Shown one piece after another: positions 39,680 to 48,379 of a DNA stretch of 64,000 nt (positions are counted from its first letter, which is position 1; each line of letters begins with the position of its first letter). A program made the position numbers and the translations under genes. The notes under the pieces are model-generated. The model worked only from the letters and a program-made list of their open reading frames with translations, did no database searches and was not told the DNA's origin. This DNA comes from Candidatus Sphingomonas phytovorans (GTDB lineage: Bacteria > Pseudomonadota > Alphaproteobacteria > Sphingomonadales > Sphingomonadaceae). Where the stretch lies: positions 1,180,501 to 1,244,500 of the forward strand of contig CP119314.1 in the NCBI GenBank assembly GCA_029202385.1. Direction: 5' to 3'.

Positions 39680-40536
39680 GGCTCTGCCACCACCAGATTC
39701 TCGAGGTGACCAAGTCCTTCGATCTCGACCCGGACCCGCTGCCCTTCCGTCAGAAAGCGCGGCGGGTCGAAGCCCTGGCCGACGCCAGCCGGCGTGCCCG
39801 TGGACAAGATGTCCCCGGGCTCAAGCGTAAAGACGCTCGATAGCTCCTCGATCATCTGGCCGAAGGTCCAGATCATCTCGTTCGTATTGCCGTCCTGCCG
39901 CAACTCGCCATCGACCCATGTGCGGACCGAGAGATTGCCGGGATCGGGTATTTCATCGATGGTCGTGAGCCATGGTCCAACAGGGCCGTGGGTATCGAAC
40001 GACTTGCCCAGTGTCCCGGTTGGCGACCTGCGTTGCCAGTCGCGGACCGACACGTCGTTGCAGATCATGAACCCGGCCACCACGGACAGAGCGTCGGTCG
40101 CCTTTACATGGCGCGCCCGTCGCGCAATGACCATTGCGACCTCGCCCTCATAATCAAGCTCCGACGAGATTCGCGGAAGATGGATCGGGTCATAGGGCCC
40201 ATTCAGGGCGGTGACCTGTTTGTTGAACCACATCTGGTGCTCGGGGATAGCCATCCCCCGACGCTCCATTTCGCGGGCGTGCGAGGCGTAGCAGAGTCCG
40301 AGGCCAAGAAACTTGCGCGGGCTGACCGGCGGCCCCAGCCGCACGTCCGATAGTGGAGCTCGGCGCGCGGCAAGCGCTGCTCGCCTGGCTGCATCGAGCG
40401 CATCCGCTCCCGCCGCGATCAACTCGGTGACTGAAGAGGGCAGCGCCTCGCCGCCGGTCGCAAGATCGAGGATTTCGTCACCATCGACCGCGCCGAGGCG
40501 CCAGGTCGTGCCATCGTGAAATTGCGCCAACTTCAT
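39676..40536 (-). CDS. Fumarylacetoacetate hydrolase-family protein
   Basis: A 286-residue FAH-fold enzyme, distinct from the true fumarylacetoacetase at 27 kb. It has the metal ligands in ELDYEGEVAMVI, then GFMICNDVSVRDWQ, SFDTHGPVGPW and the C-terminal STGTPAGVGQG. Members of this group include acylpyruvate hydrolases, 2-keto-4-pentenoate hydratase-like enzymes and ureidoglycolate lyase-like proteins, so the call is family level only. A GGGAG site precedes the ATG. It lies in the leftward operon, suggesting breakdown of a ring-cleavage or keto-acid product. Confidence 0.87.
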   Translation of the reverse strand: MKLAQFHDGTTWRLGAVDGDEILDLATGGEALPSSVTELIAAGADALDAARRAALAARRAPLSDVRLGPPVSPRKFLGLGLCYASHAREMERRGMAIPEHQMWFNKQVTALNGPYDPIHLPRISSELDYEGEVAMVIARRARHVKATDALSVVAGFMICNDVSVRDWQRRSPTGTLGKSFDTHGPVGPWLTTIDEIPDPGNLSVRTWVDGELRQDGNTNEMIWTFGQMIEELSSVFTLEPGDILSTGTPAGVGQGFDPPRFLTEGQRVRVEIEGLGHLENLVVAEP

Positions 40537-40557
40537 TGGAACGCTCCCGTAAGCCGA

Positions 40558-40998
40558 TCAGTGAACACCGCCGACATCAGGCGTCAGGCCGGCCTGGCCG
40601 ATACCGAACACAGCGCAGGCCTCATCCTTGTCCGGCATATCCCCGCTGATCCCGACCGCGCCGATCACATCGCCGTTCACGCCGCGGATCAGAACGCCGC
40701 CGGGTACCGGAATGACACGCCCGCCGGATGCACCGACCAGTGCCGTGTAGAAAGCCGGTGCCATCTCGCTGCGTTGCGCAAGCGTGCGTCCGCCAAGGCC
40801 CATGCCCAGCGTACCCCAGGCCTTGCCGATAGCGATATCGGGCCGGAGGATTCCGGCCGTGTCCTGGCGCTTCAAGGCGACCAAATGGCCTCCAGCATCA
40901 AGGATGGCGACCGTGAGCGGGTTGAGGTCAAGGGTGGCTGCGTGCGCCAGCGCTTCATCGACGATGATGGTGGCTTTTGCGAGGGTGAGTTCGGCCAT
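40558..40998 (-). CDS. GlcG/HbpS-family protein (copy 1)
   Basis: A 146-residue GlcG-like protein: VDEALAHAATLDLNPLTVAILDAGGHL, ALKRQDTAG, PVPGGVLI and VIGAVGISGDMPDKDEACA. Relatives bind haem or cobalamin (HbpS) or are small accessory proteins of catabolic operons. No signal peptide is present, so a cytoplasmic location is expected. AAGGAT precedes the ATG at 40998. A second copy is at 61.5 kb, also in a catabolic-looking cluster. Confidence 0.82.
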   Translation of the reverse strand: MAELTLAKATIIVDEALAHAATLDLNPLTVAILDAGGHLVALKRQDTAGILRPDIAIGKAWGTLGMGLGGRTLAQRSEMAPAFYTALVGASGGRVIPVPGGVLIRGVNGDVIGAVGISGDMPDKDEACAVFGIGQAGLTPDVGGVH

Positions 40999-41008
40999 GA
41001 GATGATCC

Positions 41009-41458
41009 TTATTGCGGGAGAGCGGCGAGCGGCAGAGTGGTCGAGAAGGCGCGCTGATAACTCTGCTCGACAAACCGCCAGTCGCCCTGAGCGTCGCGAA
41101 CCAGGCGGCATTCGACATTTCCGATGCGCATCTGCAGCGCGGTTTCCGAGACCAATGGCTCAAAGGCGTAGTTCGTCAGCAGGGCGGTGACGTGCACCGT
41201 ATCCGCGTCAATCTCCGATACCGAGACGTTGGCCCAGACATGCCGGGTCATACGGCGGGGATCGGCAAGCCGTTCGCCGTAGAACCGCCCGATATCCTCT
41301 ACACCGGTGATCGCCTTTTCGCCCGGGCGGAAGAGGCCGTCGCGAGTGAAGCAGGCGGCGGCGTCTTGCGCCCGGCGTTGATCGACCGCCGCGCTGAAAC
41401 GGAACAGAAGCTGGACGGGATCCGACTGGGAGTTGTCCGCCGGGACGTTGCTCGCCAT
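41009..41458 (-). CDS. SnoaL/NTF2-like protein
   Basis: A 149-residue cone-fold protein of the SnoaL-like superfamily: LLFRFSAAVDQRRAQDAAACFTRDGLFRPG at the N-terminus (cited by its ends LLFRFSAAVD and GLFRPG), IGRFYGERL, HVWANVSVSEID, and a C-terminal strand with GDWRFVEQSYQRAF. Relatives act as small hydratases, isomerases or dioxygenase subunits. The specific reaction is unknown. The ATG overlaps the preceding stop by one base (TGATG). Confidence 0.75.
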   Translation of the reverse strand: MASNVPADNSQSDPVQLLFRFSAAVDQRRAQDAAACFTRDGLFRPGEKAITGVEDIGRFYGERLADPRRMTRHVWANVSVSEIDADTVHVTALLTNYAFEPLVSETALQMRIGNVECRLVRDAQGDWRFVEQSYQRAFSTTLPLAALPQ

Positions 41459-41964
41459 CAGATGAACCCTCCCACGCCTTCCCAATCGGGCAACAGGCGG
41501 CCGATGATCAGGATCGTGAACCATAGAGCGAGCGACACCGCGCCGCTGAGTTTCGTGCCGAGTGGCGTATCGTCGCCGACGGGAAGCGCGAGAATGCGCT
41601 TGCGGGCGACAAGCTCGAACCAGGCAATGTTGGCAAACGCCAGCAGGAGAAGGAGTATTTTGATCTGGAAGGCCGGGTTCGACCAATAGTTGAACGGGTC
41701 CGCCGTGAAGAAGCCGATGCCGCTCACCAGGTTTATCGCCAGTCCTCCCGCCGCGATGTGGCTGAATTTCAGGATGCTGCTTGGCGCAACGTCGCGGAAT
41801 CGGCCGAGCAGGCGCAGATCGACGATCAGCATCCCCCCGAGCAGGATGCACAGCCCAATGAAGTGCAGCGTCTCGAACGTTGGAAAGAGCCAGGGGACAT
41901 CGCGGGTCGCGACGCCAAGCCAGGTGCCTTTGATCCAGGCAAGAATATCATGCTCGCTCATCAT
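41458..41964 (-). CDS. DUF6644-type membrane protein (copy 1)
   Basis: A 168-residue integral membrane protein with four helices. FPTFETLHFIGLCILLGGML, LRLLGRF, and LNLVSG-like and FQIKILLLLLAF stretches are shared in spirit with its neighbour. The pattern matches DUF6644 proteins, which have no known function. Conserved His in the first and second helices could be metal or haem ligands. ATGA overlap with the upstream paralogue. Confidence 0.72.
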   Translation of the reverse strand: MMSEHDILAWIKGTWLGVATRDVPWLFPTFETLHFIGLCILLGGMLIVDLRLLGRFRDVAPSSILKFSHIAAGGLAINLVSGIGFFTADPFNYWSNPAFQIKILLLLLAFANIAWFELVARKRILALPVGDDTPLGTKLSGAVSLALWFTILIIGRLLPDWEGVGGFI

Positions 41965-42533
41965 TCAAATCCCGGTGCAAGCGTGTAGGCGATCATCCGG
42001 CCGGCGATGATCGCGCAGATCCAGAAAAGGGCGGTGATAGCGGCGGCGGTACGCGCGCGCGGGCTGAAGGCCTCGGCTTGTGCGGCAATGTCCCTCCCGA
42101 CGGGGCCGCCGGCTATGGTATTCGCGCTGTCCGCGATGTTCTCCGGGTCGAGTTGAACACCGGATCTGGTCCCTCCCTCCTCCAGAAGGATTCGCCACAG
42201 GAACCAGGTTGCGATGCCGGCGAGGAAGATAAAGCCGATCTTCAACTGGAAGGTCCAGTTGCCGATGTAGCGATCACCATCGGACATGAAGAGCAGCAGG
42301 CCGGAAACGGCGTTCAGAGCAACGCCCGCCCAGGCGAAGGCGATCAGGCGCTCAAACAGGCTCAGCGGCACCGAGCGCGCATAACCGAGGATGCGTAAGC
42401 TCGTCATCAGACCGCAACCGACAACCAGCGCCATGCCGCTGGCATGCATGCACAGGAGGATGGGATTCGCCCAGGGCGAATAGAGCACCCATTCGGCGAG
42501 TGGGGTGCTCTTCAGCCAGATCAGGAAATCCAC
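41961..42533 (-). CDS. DUF6644-type membrane protein (copy 2)
   Basis: A 190-residue membrane protein paralogous to the next gene: WLKSTPLAEWVLYSPWA, CMHASGMALVVGCGLM, LRILGYAR, NAVSGLLLFMSDGDRY, FQLKIGFIFLAG. The loop at about 120-155 is longer than in copy 1. The GTG start is supported by AGGGAGGAG. It is the first gene of the leftward operon. Two different copies side by side suggest a heteromeric membrane complex, which is inference. Confidence 0.72.
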   Translation of the reverse strand: MDFLIWLKSTPLAEWVLYSPWANPILLCMHASGMALVVGCGLMTSLRILGYARSVPLSLFERLIAFAWAGVALNAVSGLLLFMSDGDRYIGNWTFQLKIGFIFLAGIATWFLWRILLEEGGTRSGVQLDPENIADSANTIAGGPVGRDIAAQAEAFSPRARTAAAITALFWICAIIAGRMIAYTLAPGFE

Positions 42534-42896
42534 GCGCTCCTCCCTATCAACGACGCCTTGAACGGCATTGCCGGAAGCCGCGGTCGGGGCCTGCCGGACC
42601 AGGGAGTACCCCGGCGGCGGCGCTTCTCTGCTTGCCTGGAATATGAGTCAAGTTAAATTGAAGTATAATTTTTCAATTTTCCTCATATATCTGCATTATT
42701 CGTAAGTATATTGCAGTATATATAAACAAGGATTACGATAAACTTTGACACAATAAACTATAAAACAAAATATATTGCGAGATGGTATCATTTGTAACAA
42801 TGTGTGCTGGCAATCTGCCGGACGTTGTCGATCACATCGGAATGAGATGTGGGGCGAATTCCGAACACAGTAAAAAATGGACTATGGGAGGGGACT
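42534..42896. promoter_or_regulatory. Long AT-rich divergent control region
   Basis: A 363-base region between the DUF6644 operon and the TonB receptor. From about 42650 to 42785 the sequence is very AT-rich (for example TATATAAACAAGG, ATAAACTATAAAAC), in sharp contrast to the flanks. It should hold both promoters. GTATCATTTGTAAC at 42785-42798 resembles the hmg-region MarR operators. No convincing gene is present. Confidence 0.55.
42785..42798. promoter_or_regulatory. MarR-operator-like sequence upstream of TonB receptor
   Basis: GTATCATTTGTAAC shares its first ten bases with operator O1 at 25393. Only four of six arm positions are symmetric, so this is a weaker candidate site. It lies about 100 bases before the receptor start. 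Confidence 0.3.
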
Positions 42897-45770
42897 ATGA
42901 GGATTTTCGCAGCTCTGAACGCTGGGGTGTGCCTGTTCGCCCTGGCGCCTTCCGCCTGGGCGCAGGACCGTGCGAAGGAATCGCAAGAGCGCGCGGCGGG
43001 CGCGGAGGAGCCGTCGTCGACTGCCGAGGCTGATATCGTCGTCACCGGCTCGCGCGTCATTCGTGATGGCCGCGATGCCCCGACGCCTGTGACCATCACC
43101 TCGGTTGAACAGATGCAGTTGACGCCGTCCAACATTCCCGAGGCGCTGAACAAACTACCCCAGTTCGCCGGCTCCACTACCAGCGTCGGCGCGGGTAATG
43201 GCGCGGGCAGCGGTCGCTCGAACATCTTCACCGGCAACTACATCAACCTGCGTTCCTTCGGGGCGATCCGCACGCTGGTGCTCCAGGACGGCCATCGGGT
43301 GCCCCCGACGGCGATCAACGGTCAGGTCGATACCAATACGATCCCGCAGATGCTCGTTGAGCGCGTGGAGGTCGTGACCGGCGGTGCGTCGGCGGTCTAT
43401 GGCTCGGACGCGGTGACGGGCGTCGTCAACTTCGTGCTCGACAAGGATTTCAAGGGTCTCAAGGCGAATTTCCAAACGGGCATATCATCGCGCGGCGATG
43501 CGCCATCTTGGAAGGCGGGGATCGCCGCCGGTTTCGATATCACCGAGCGTGGCCATTTCGAATTCAGTGCGGAGCACTACTATAACAAGGGCCTGGAGTC
43601 GCAGGCCGATCGCAGCTTCTCGGCCGATGTGCCCGCCTATACGGGTGCCGGAACGGCGGCCAAGCCCTATGTCCTGACTCATAACGCCCGCCTCTCGAAT
43701 ACCGCGCTGGGCGGCCTGGCGACAAGCGGCCCCTTCGCCGGTCAGCAGTTCGTCGGTTCGGGCATATTGGCGCCTTTTAACAGCGGTACGGCCACCGGCA
43801 CGAGCAACGTCGCGAGCGGCGGCGACGGCGGCTATTTCGGGGGCACGCTGGTCAATAGCCTGGAGACCAACCAGCTCTTCGGCCGCTTCGACTATGATAT
43901 CACGGACAATGCGAATTTTTATGTCGAGGCCACCTATGCCGATGCTTCGACCTCGCCGCACAATCTCAATGAGCGGGTAGGAAGCTACACGATCTTTAGC
44001 GGCAACGCCTTCCTGCCGGCGAATGCGCAGGCGCTTCTGACGAGTGCCAATGCGCCATCCTTCACCCTTGGTCGCGTCAACAGCGATCTGGCCGCCGCAG
44101 CGGTGACGCGGCAGAAGACGACGGTTTTCCGGGTCACCACCGGCGTCGACGGCAAGGTCGGCGCGTTCGACTGGGGTGTCTACTACACGCACGGCGAAGC
44201 GAAGGTTACCTCGGTAACCGAGAATAACATCAATTATCCCAACTTCTACGCGGCGCTCGATGCGGTGCGCGATCCGAATGGCAACGCGGTTTGCCGTATC
44301 ACCCTGACCAATCCGACCAGCCCGCTGGCAGCAGGTTGCGCACCGATCAACATGTTCGGTTCGAACAATCAGAGCGCTGCCGCCCTCGATTACATCTATG
44401 GCGACACCTCCTGGCAGGCCATCAGCAAGATGGACGATGTGGGCGGCAGCATTTCCGGCAATCTGTTCAACAATTGGGCGGGGGCGGTCACGGCATCGAT
44501 CAATGCTGAATATCGCAGGCAGAGCCTCGATCAGACGACCAGCGATGACCCCAATTTCCTTCCGGCTGGGATTTACACCGGCGTCAGGGGCGTCTCCGCG
44601 GCAAGCCTGCCGCCGCTTTGGGCCTATTTGACCGAACCTCCGCGGAGCGGCGAGAATGAGGTGTGGGAGGTCGGAAGCGAAGTCCTCTTCCCGCTACTGG
44701 CGGATATTCCACTGGTGCGGAAGCTCGATTTCAACGGGGCCGTCCGGTACACCCACTACGCCAATAGCGGTTCGGTGGTGACCTACAAACTCGGGCTGAC
44801 TTACGAGCCCTTCGACGGGCTGCGGTTCCGTGCGGCGAAATCGCGCGACATCCGCGCTCCCACTCTAGCGGACCTTTCTCCCAATGTCGGCCAGAGCTTC
44901 ACCCGGATCGTTGATCCGTTGACCGGGCAGACGGGCAACGTGAATGTCCAGACCAGCGGCAATCCCGATCTGGTGCCGGAGGTCGCGCGTACCTATACGG
45001 CGGGCGTGGTCTATCAGCCGAGTTGGCTGCCGCGACTGACTCTGTCTTTCGATTACTATAATATCCGCATCGACAACGCGATCAGTTCGCTTGCCGGATC
45101 GAATGCCGCCGTTCTGCAGCAATGCGCTGCGTCCGGCGGAACATCGGCACTATGCGGCCTGATCGAGCGGCCGTTGCCCTACAGCAATACAACCGCTGCG
45201 AACTTCCCGACGCTGACGCGTACGCAGAGCCTCAATATCGCCGAAGCCTATACCGAGGGTTTCGATGTGGAAGCCAGCTACGGCTTTGGCCTGGGAGGGA
45301 TCTCCGCCGCTATTCCGGGGCAGGTGAACCTGCGATTGCTCTACAGCTATCAGCCAATCTTGAAGACGAGGTCATACACGGATGCCGTCCTCGACAATGA
45401 TGCGGGGCAGGTGGGTCTATCCAAGCATCGGGTGGCGGGTTTTGTCGGCTACAAGGCGGGTCCGTTCGCCATTGATGTCCAGATGCGCTATTCAAGCAAG
45501 CAATTGCGGCAGGAAACCGTCGGCGTCGTCTACGCCGACCCCTATCTCCCATCGGCCTTCTATACCGACCTGAACCTCGCCTACGACGTACGTTTTGGCG
45601 GGAACGACAACATGCAGTTGTTCCTGAATATCGGTAATCTGTTCGACAGGGATCCACGCGTCTCGCCCGCACTGTTGCGAACCAGCTCACCGGGAACAGC
45701 TTCTCCCACGGTGGCAGGCGACGATATGATCGGTCGCTATTTCACGACAGGCGTTCGCTTCAAATTTTGA
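42897..45770 (+). CDS. Large TonB-dependent receptor (organic-substrate type)
   Basis: A 957-residue receptor with signal peptide (GVCLFALAPSAWA), TonB-box region ADIVVTGSRVIRDG, plug motifs APTPVTITSVEQM, NLRSFGAIRTLVL and VVTGGASAVYGSDAVTGVVN, and a barrel ending TGVRFKF. The size and plug type fit the Caulobacter/sphingomonad receptors used for oligosaccharides, aromatics and other organics, not classical siderophore receptors. GGGAGGGG precedes the ATG. It is followed by an esterase and a cytochrome c' gene on the same strand. Confidence 0.88.
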   Translation: MRIFAALNAGVCLFALAPSAWAQDRAKESQERAAGAEEPSSTAEADIVVTGSRVIRDGRDAPTPVTITSVEQMQLTPSNIPEALNKLPQFAGSTTSVGAGNGAGSGRSNIFTGNYINLRSFGAIRTLVLQDGHRVPPTAINGQVDTNTIPQMLVERVEVVTGGASAVYGSDAVTGVVNFVLDKDFKGLKANFQTGISSRGDAPSWKAGIAAGFDITERGHFEFSAEHYYNKGLESQADRSFSADVPAYTGAGTAAKPYVLTHNARLSNTALGGLATSGPFAGQQFVGSGILAPFNSGTATGTSNVASGGDGGYFGGTLVNSLETNQLFGRFDYDITDNANFYVEATYADASTSPHNLNERVGSYTIFSGNAFLPANAQALLTSANAPSFTLGRVNSDLAAAAVTRQKTTVFRVTTGVDGKVGAFDWGVYYTHGEAKVTSVTENNINYPNFYAALDAVRDPNGNAVCRITLTNPTSPLAAGCAPINMFGSNNQSAAALDYIYGDTSWQAISKMDDVGGSISGNLFNNWAGAVTASINAEYRRQSLDQTTSDDPNFLPAGIYTGVRGVSAASLPPLWAYLTEPPRSGENEVWEVGSEVLFPLLADIPLVRKLDFNGAVRYTHYANSGSVVTYKLGLTYEPFDGLRFRAAKSRDIRAPTLADLSPNVGQSFTRIVDPLTGQTGNVNVQTSGNPDLVPEVARTYTAGVVYQPSWLPRLTLSFDYYNIRIDNAISSLAGSNAAVLQQCAASGGTSALCGLIERPLPYSNTTAANFPTLTRTQSLNIAEAYTEGFDVEASYGFGLGGISAAIPGQVNLRLLYSYQPILKTRSYTDAVLDNDAGQVGLSKHRVAGFVGYKAGPFAIDVQMRYSSKQLRQETVGVVYADPYLPSAFYTDLNLAYDVRFGGNDNMQLFLNIGNLFDRDPRVSPALLRTSSPGTASPTVAGDDMIGRYFTTGVRFKF

Positions 45771-45912
45771 GGTCGGTGAGGCTGGAATGCTGGCAAGCGG
45801 CGTTCCGGCCTCGCCCAATAAATCAGATGTCGGCCCCCATCCCGGGTGGGGAAAGTCTCGAAGTACGGTGAAGGACCACCAAAGCATCGAGGGGACGCTG
45901 CGAGGAGGATTG

Positions 45913-46755
45913 ATGATCAAGACTGTTTCTGCCATTTTAATGTTTGGCCTGCTGCCCTCGCTGGCAACCGCACGCTCCGAGACGCCCGGCGCGCCTGACC
46001 GCCCTGAAGAAATGGCATATGGGTCCGCCCCCTTGCAGCGGATCGATTTCTGGCGTGGTTCGAAGGGCGGGCCGCTGTTGGTGTTCCTGCATGGCGGCGG
46101 ATGGTCCGGCGGAGACAAGGCGGATGAACTGGCGTCGCCCAAGGTCAAGCATTTTCGGGCCAGGGGTTTTGCACTCGCAACCGTGAACTACAGGCTTGTG
46201 CCCGACGTCCCGGTCGCTGATCAGGTGCAGGACGCAGCCGACGCTGTCGGCTATCTTGTCGCTCATGGGGACATGCTCGGTATCGCCCCCCGGAAAATCG
46301 TTCTTATGGGCCACAGCTCAGGGGCGCACCTGGCCGCGTTGCTGGGCACTGATCCTACCTTCCTGCAAAAGGCGGGGGTGAATATCTCCGCCATTTCGGG
46401 AGTCATCCTGATCGACGGGGCCGGACTGGCGCAAAATGTACATGCCGCTCCGCGTCCCGGTGGCCCGTTCGGTTCCGAGGAGAACCGGCAAAGGCTCGCA
46501 CCGATCAACCACGTGGCCCCGCCGAATGCGCGCAGCTTCCTCATGCTGAACGCCCGGTCCGAAGATTTGCGGCAGCAGGCGACGACCCTGTCCAGCGCTC
46601 TCATCGAAAATGGTACGAGGGCATCCACCCATTCGATAGCCGACACGGATCATATAGCTCTTAACCGCAATCTGGGTTCTGAAGGAGATGAGGCGACCGG
46701 GCTGATCGACGCGTATCTTGCGGCGATCTCGCGATCATCCGGGCCGAAAGAATAG
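45913..46755 (+). CDS. Secreted alpha/beta-hydrolase (esterase)
   Basis: A 280-residue hydrolase with a signal peptide (AILMFGLLPSLATA). It has an oxyanion-hole motif LHGGGWSGG, the nucleophile elbow GHSSGAH (Ser near 140) and a C-terminal DTDHIALNRN containing the likely His. These match the BD-FAE/hormone-sensitive-lipase-like group acting on short esters. GAGGAGG precedes the ATG at 45913. It lies 142 bases after the TonB receptor, suggesting that imported or surface-bound ester is cleaved in the periplasm. Confidence 0.82.
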   Translation: MIKTVSAILMFGLLPSLATARSETPGAPDRPEEMAYGSAPLQRIDFWRGSKGGPLLVFLHGGGWSGGDKADELASPKVKHFRARGFALATVNYRLVPDVPVADQVQDAADAVGYLVAHGDMLGIAPRKIVLMGHSSGAHLAALLGTDPTFLQKAGVNISAISGVILIDGAGLAQNVHAAPRPGGPFGSEENRQRLAPINHVAPPNARSFLMLNARSEDLRQQATTLSSALIENGTRASTHSIADTDHIALNRNLGSEGDEATGLIDAYLAAISRSSGPKE

Positions 46756-46944
46756 CGGCCATGCCAGATTCGAGTGGTCGAGTCTCGTTGCGCATGGATC
46801 GGCCGCGATCTCCAGAGTGACGCGACAATTCTTGATGCAATCGGATAAAGTAATAAATATATTGTATTCTATATTGCTCGAGATGCAAGTGTCCATGATG
46901 CAATCTTTAATATCTAGACCATTGTCGAAATAGGATTAAAGGAA
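46756..46944. promoter_or_regulatory. AT-rich region before the cytochrome c' gene
   Basis: A 189-base gap whose last hundred bases (about 46840-46943) are AT-rich, for example AAAGTAATAAATATATTG. It probably holds a separate promoter for the haem lipoprotein, making it independent of the receptor-esterase unit. No clear dyad was found. Confidence 0.4.
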
Positions 46945-47457
46945 ATGTATCGTAATAAAATCTTGCTTTCGCGAGTAGCAGTGCTCGCATTCCTTCTCTC
47001 CGGTTGTTCCGGAAATGAAGATTCCGGGCAAACAAAGGCGAATGCCGCCGTTGCGATCTCCGCCACGCCCTTCAACACATCCTTGCCGACCAAGGAATTC
47101 ATGCTCCATGTCATGCAATATGCAGGAGATGGTGTTTGGAAACGCCAGGGCTGGGTCAGCGACAAGAGCGGGGAACGTTCGCTATTCCCCAGAAACGAAG
47201 CCGAATGGGAGGAAGCGGAAAGCGCGAGCCTGACCTTGGCCGAAATCACCAATGTGTTGCTGATCCCAGGCAGGCGCGTGGAAGAGCCGGCATGGGATGA
47301 TGCGGTAAAGCGCGTACGGAACGTCGCCCTGGTAGCAGCGGCGGCGGCTGAAAAACATGATCAGGCGGCCTTTCTGAAGGCAGGCGGGGACCTCGATGTC
47401 GCGTGCGACAGCTGCCACGAACATTATGATCCAACCTTCGTGAAACCAGCGGAATAG
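46945..47457 (+). CDS. Cytochrome c'-like haem lipoprotein
   Basis: A 170-residue exported protein. A lipobox LLSGC predicts membrane anchoring in the periplasm. The mature part is helical and ends with a single haem-c site C154-DS-C157-H158 close to the C-terminus, the arrangement of cytochrome c' and c'-related proteins. Such proteins bind NO/CO or carry electrons. Its neighbours are esterase and TonB receptor genes, and two b561 cytochromes lie nearby. Base composition near its 5' end is lower in GC than the average of the window. Confidence 0.8.
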   Translation: MYRNKILLSRVAVLAFLLSGCSGNEDSGQTKANAAVAISATPFNTSLPTKEFMLHVMQYAGDGVWKRQGWVSDKSGERSLFPRNEAEWEEAESASLTLAEITNVLLIPGRRVEEPAWDDAVKRVRNVALVAAAAAEKHDQAAFLKAGGDLDVACDSCHEHYDPTFVKPAE

Positions 47458-47659
47458 CCCTGTCGCACCGCCGCCGTAGATGTCTGGTGGCTTTCCTATC
47501 GAACCTGGTATCCACTCCCAGCACGGAATGCCGCAAATTTGTCACCGTTCTGGCGGAGGGATTTATAAGACAGGTTTTACACGGCCGCCCCAAGACCATG
47601 CATGACATTCGAGAATTACCGAAATCGCGGGCTGGGCCGTGCAACGCGCGAATGATGTC

Positions 47660-48379
47660 ATGTCGCCGTCATCCCTGAAGGAGACGGGGCCGACGTTGCT
47701 CGTGGTTGACGACGACGCCGCCATTCGCGCGCTGCTCGCCGACAGTCTGGGGCGGCACGGCTATCGAGTCGAAACAGCGGCGACCCCTCACGAGATGGAT
47801 GCCCTGCTTGTTCGCCTGCCGGTCGAACTGATCATTCTCGACATCATGATGCCGGGCGAGGACGGCATATCGGTCTGCCGCCGGATCGCGAGCGGGAAGG
47901 GGCCGCCGATTATCCTGCTCAGCGCGCTTGGTGACGAGGCGGATCGCGTTCTTGGCCTGGAGATCGGGGCAAGCCACTATCTTCCAAAACCCTGCAGCCC
48001 GCGTGAGATCCTCGCGACGGTGCGCGCCGCGCTGCGACAGACCGAAGGCGCGCGGACGGATGAGCGGCAGGCTTTCGGCTTTGCCGGGTGGAGGATCGAC
48101 TTTGTGACCCGCGAACTCTTCGATGCGACGGGTGTGCTCATCGCGCTGACCGACGGGGAGTTTGCGGTGCTGCGCGTGTTCGTCGAGCGTCCGCGGCGTA
48201 TACTGGCGCGGGAGGCGCTGCTCGACGCGGCGCGCGGCAGGGACAATGAGGCATATGATCGTGCGATCGATGTTCAGGTGAGCAGGCTGCGTCGCAAGCT
48301 GCGCGCGCCGGGCGACGAGATCATCCGAACGGTGCGCAACGAAGGGTATTTCTTCGTCCCGCGGGTTGTCCGCGTGTGA
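47660..48379 (+). CDS. OmpR-family response regulator
   Basis: A 239-residue regulator: LLVVDDDAAIRA, phospho-acceptor LIILDIMMPGEDG, LSALGDEADRVLGLEIGASHYLPKPCSPRE, and a winged helix with LTDGEFAVLRVFVERPRRIL and VSRLRRKLRAPGDE. It closely resembles the orphan regulator at 50.8-51.5 kb. The start is uncertain (ATG 47660, or GTG 47639). Its stop overlaps the kinase start (GTGA). Confidence 0.9.
   Translation: MSPSSLKETGPTLLVVDDDAAIRALLADSLGRHGYRVETAATPHEMDALLVRLPVELIILDIMMPGEDGISVCRRIASGKGPPIILLSALGDEADRVLGLEIGASHYLPKPCSPREILATVRAALRQTEGARTDERQAFGFAGWRIDFVTRELFDATGVLIALTDGEFAVLRVFVERPRRILAREALLDAARGRDNEAYDRAIDVQVSRLRRKLRAPGDEIIRTVRNEGYFFVPRVVRV

Noticed and set aside
39676..40536. Second true fumarylacetoacetase
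   Set aside because: It lacks the long N-terminal domain of FahA and belongs to the shorter FAH-superfamily group with different substrates.
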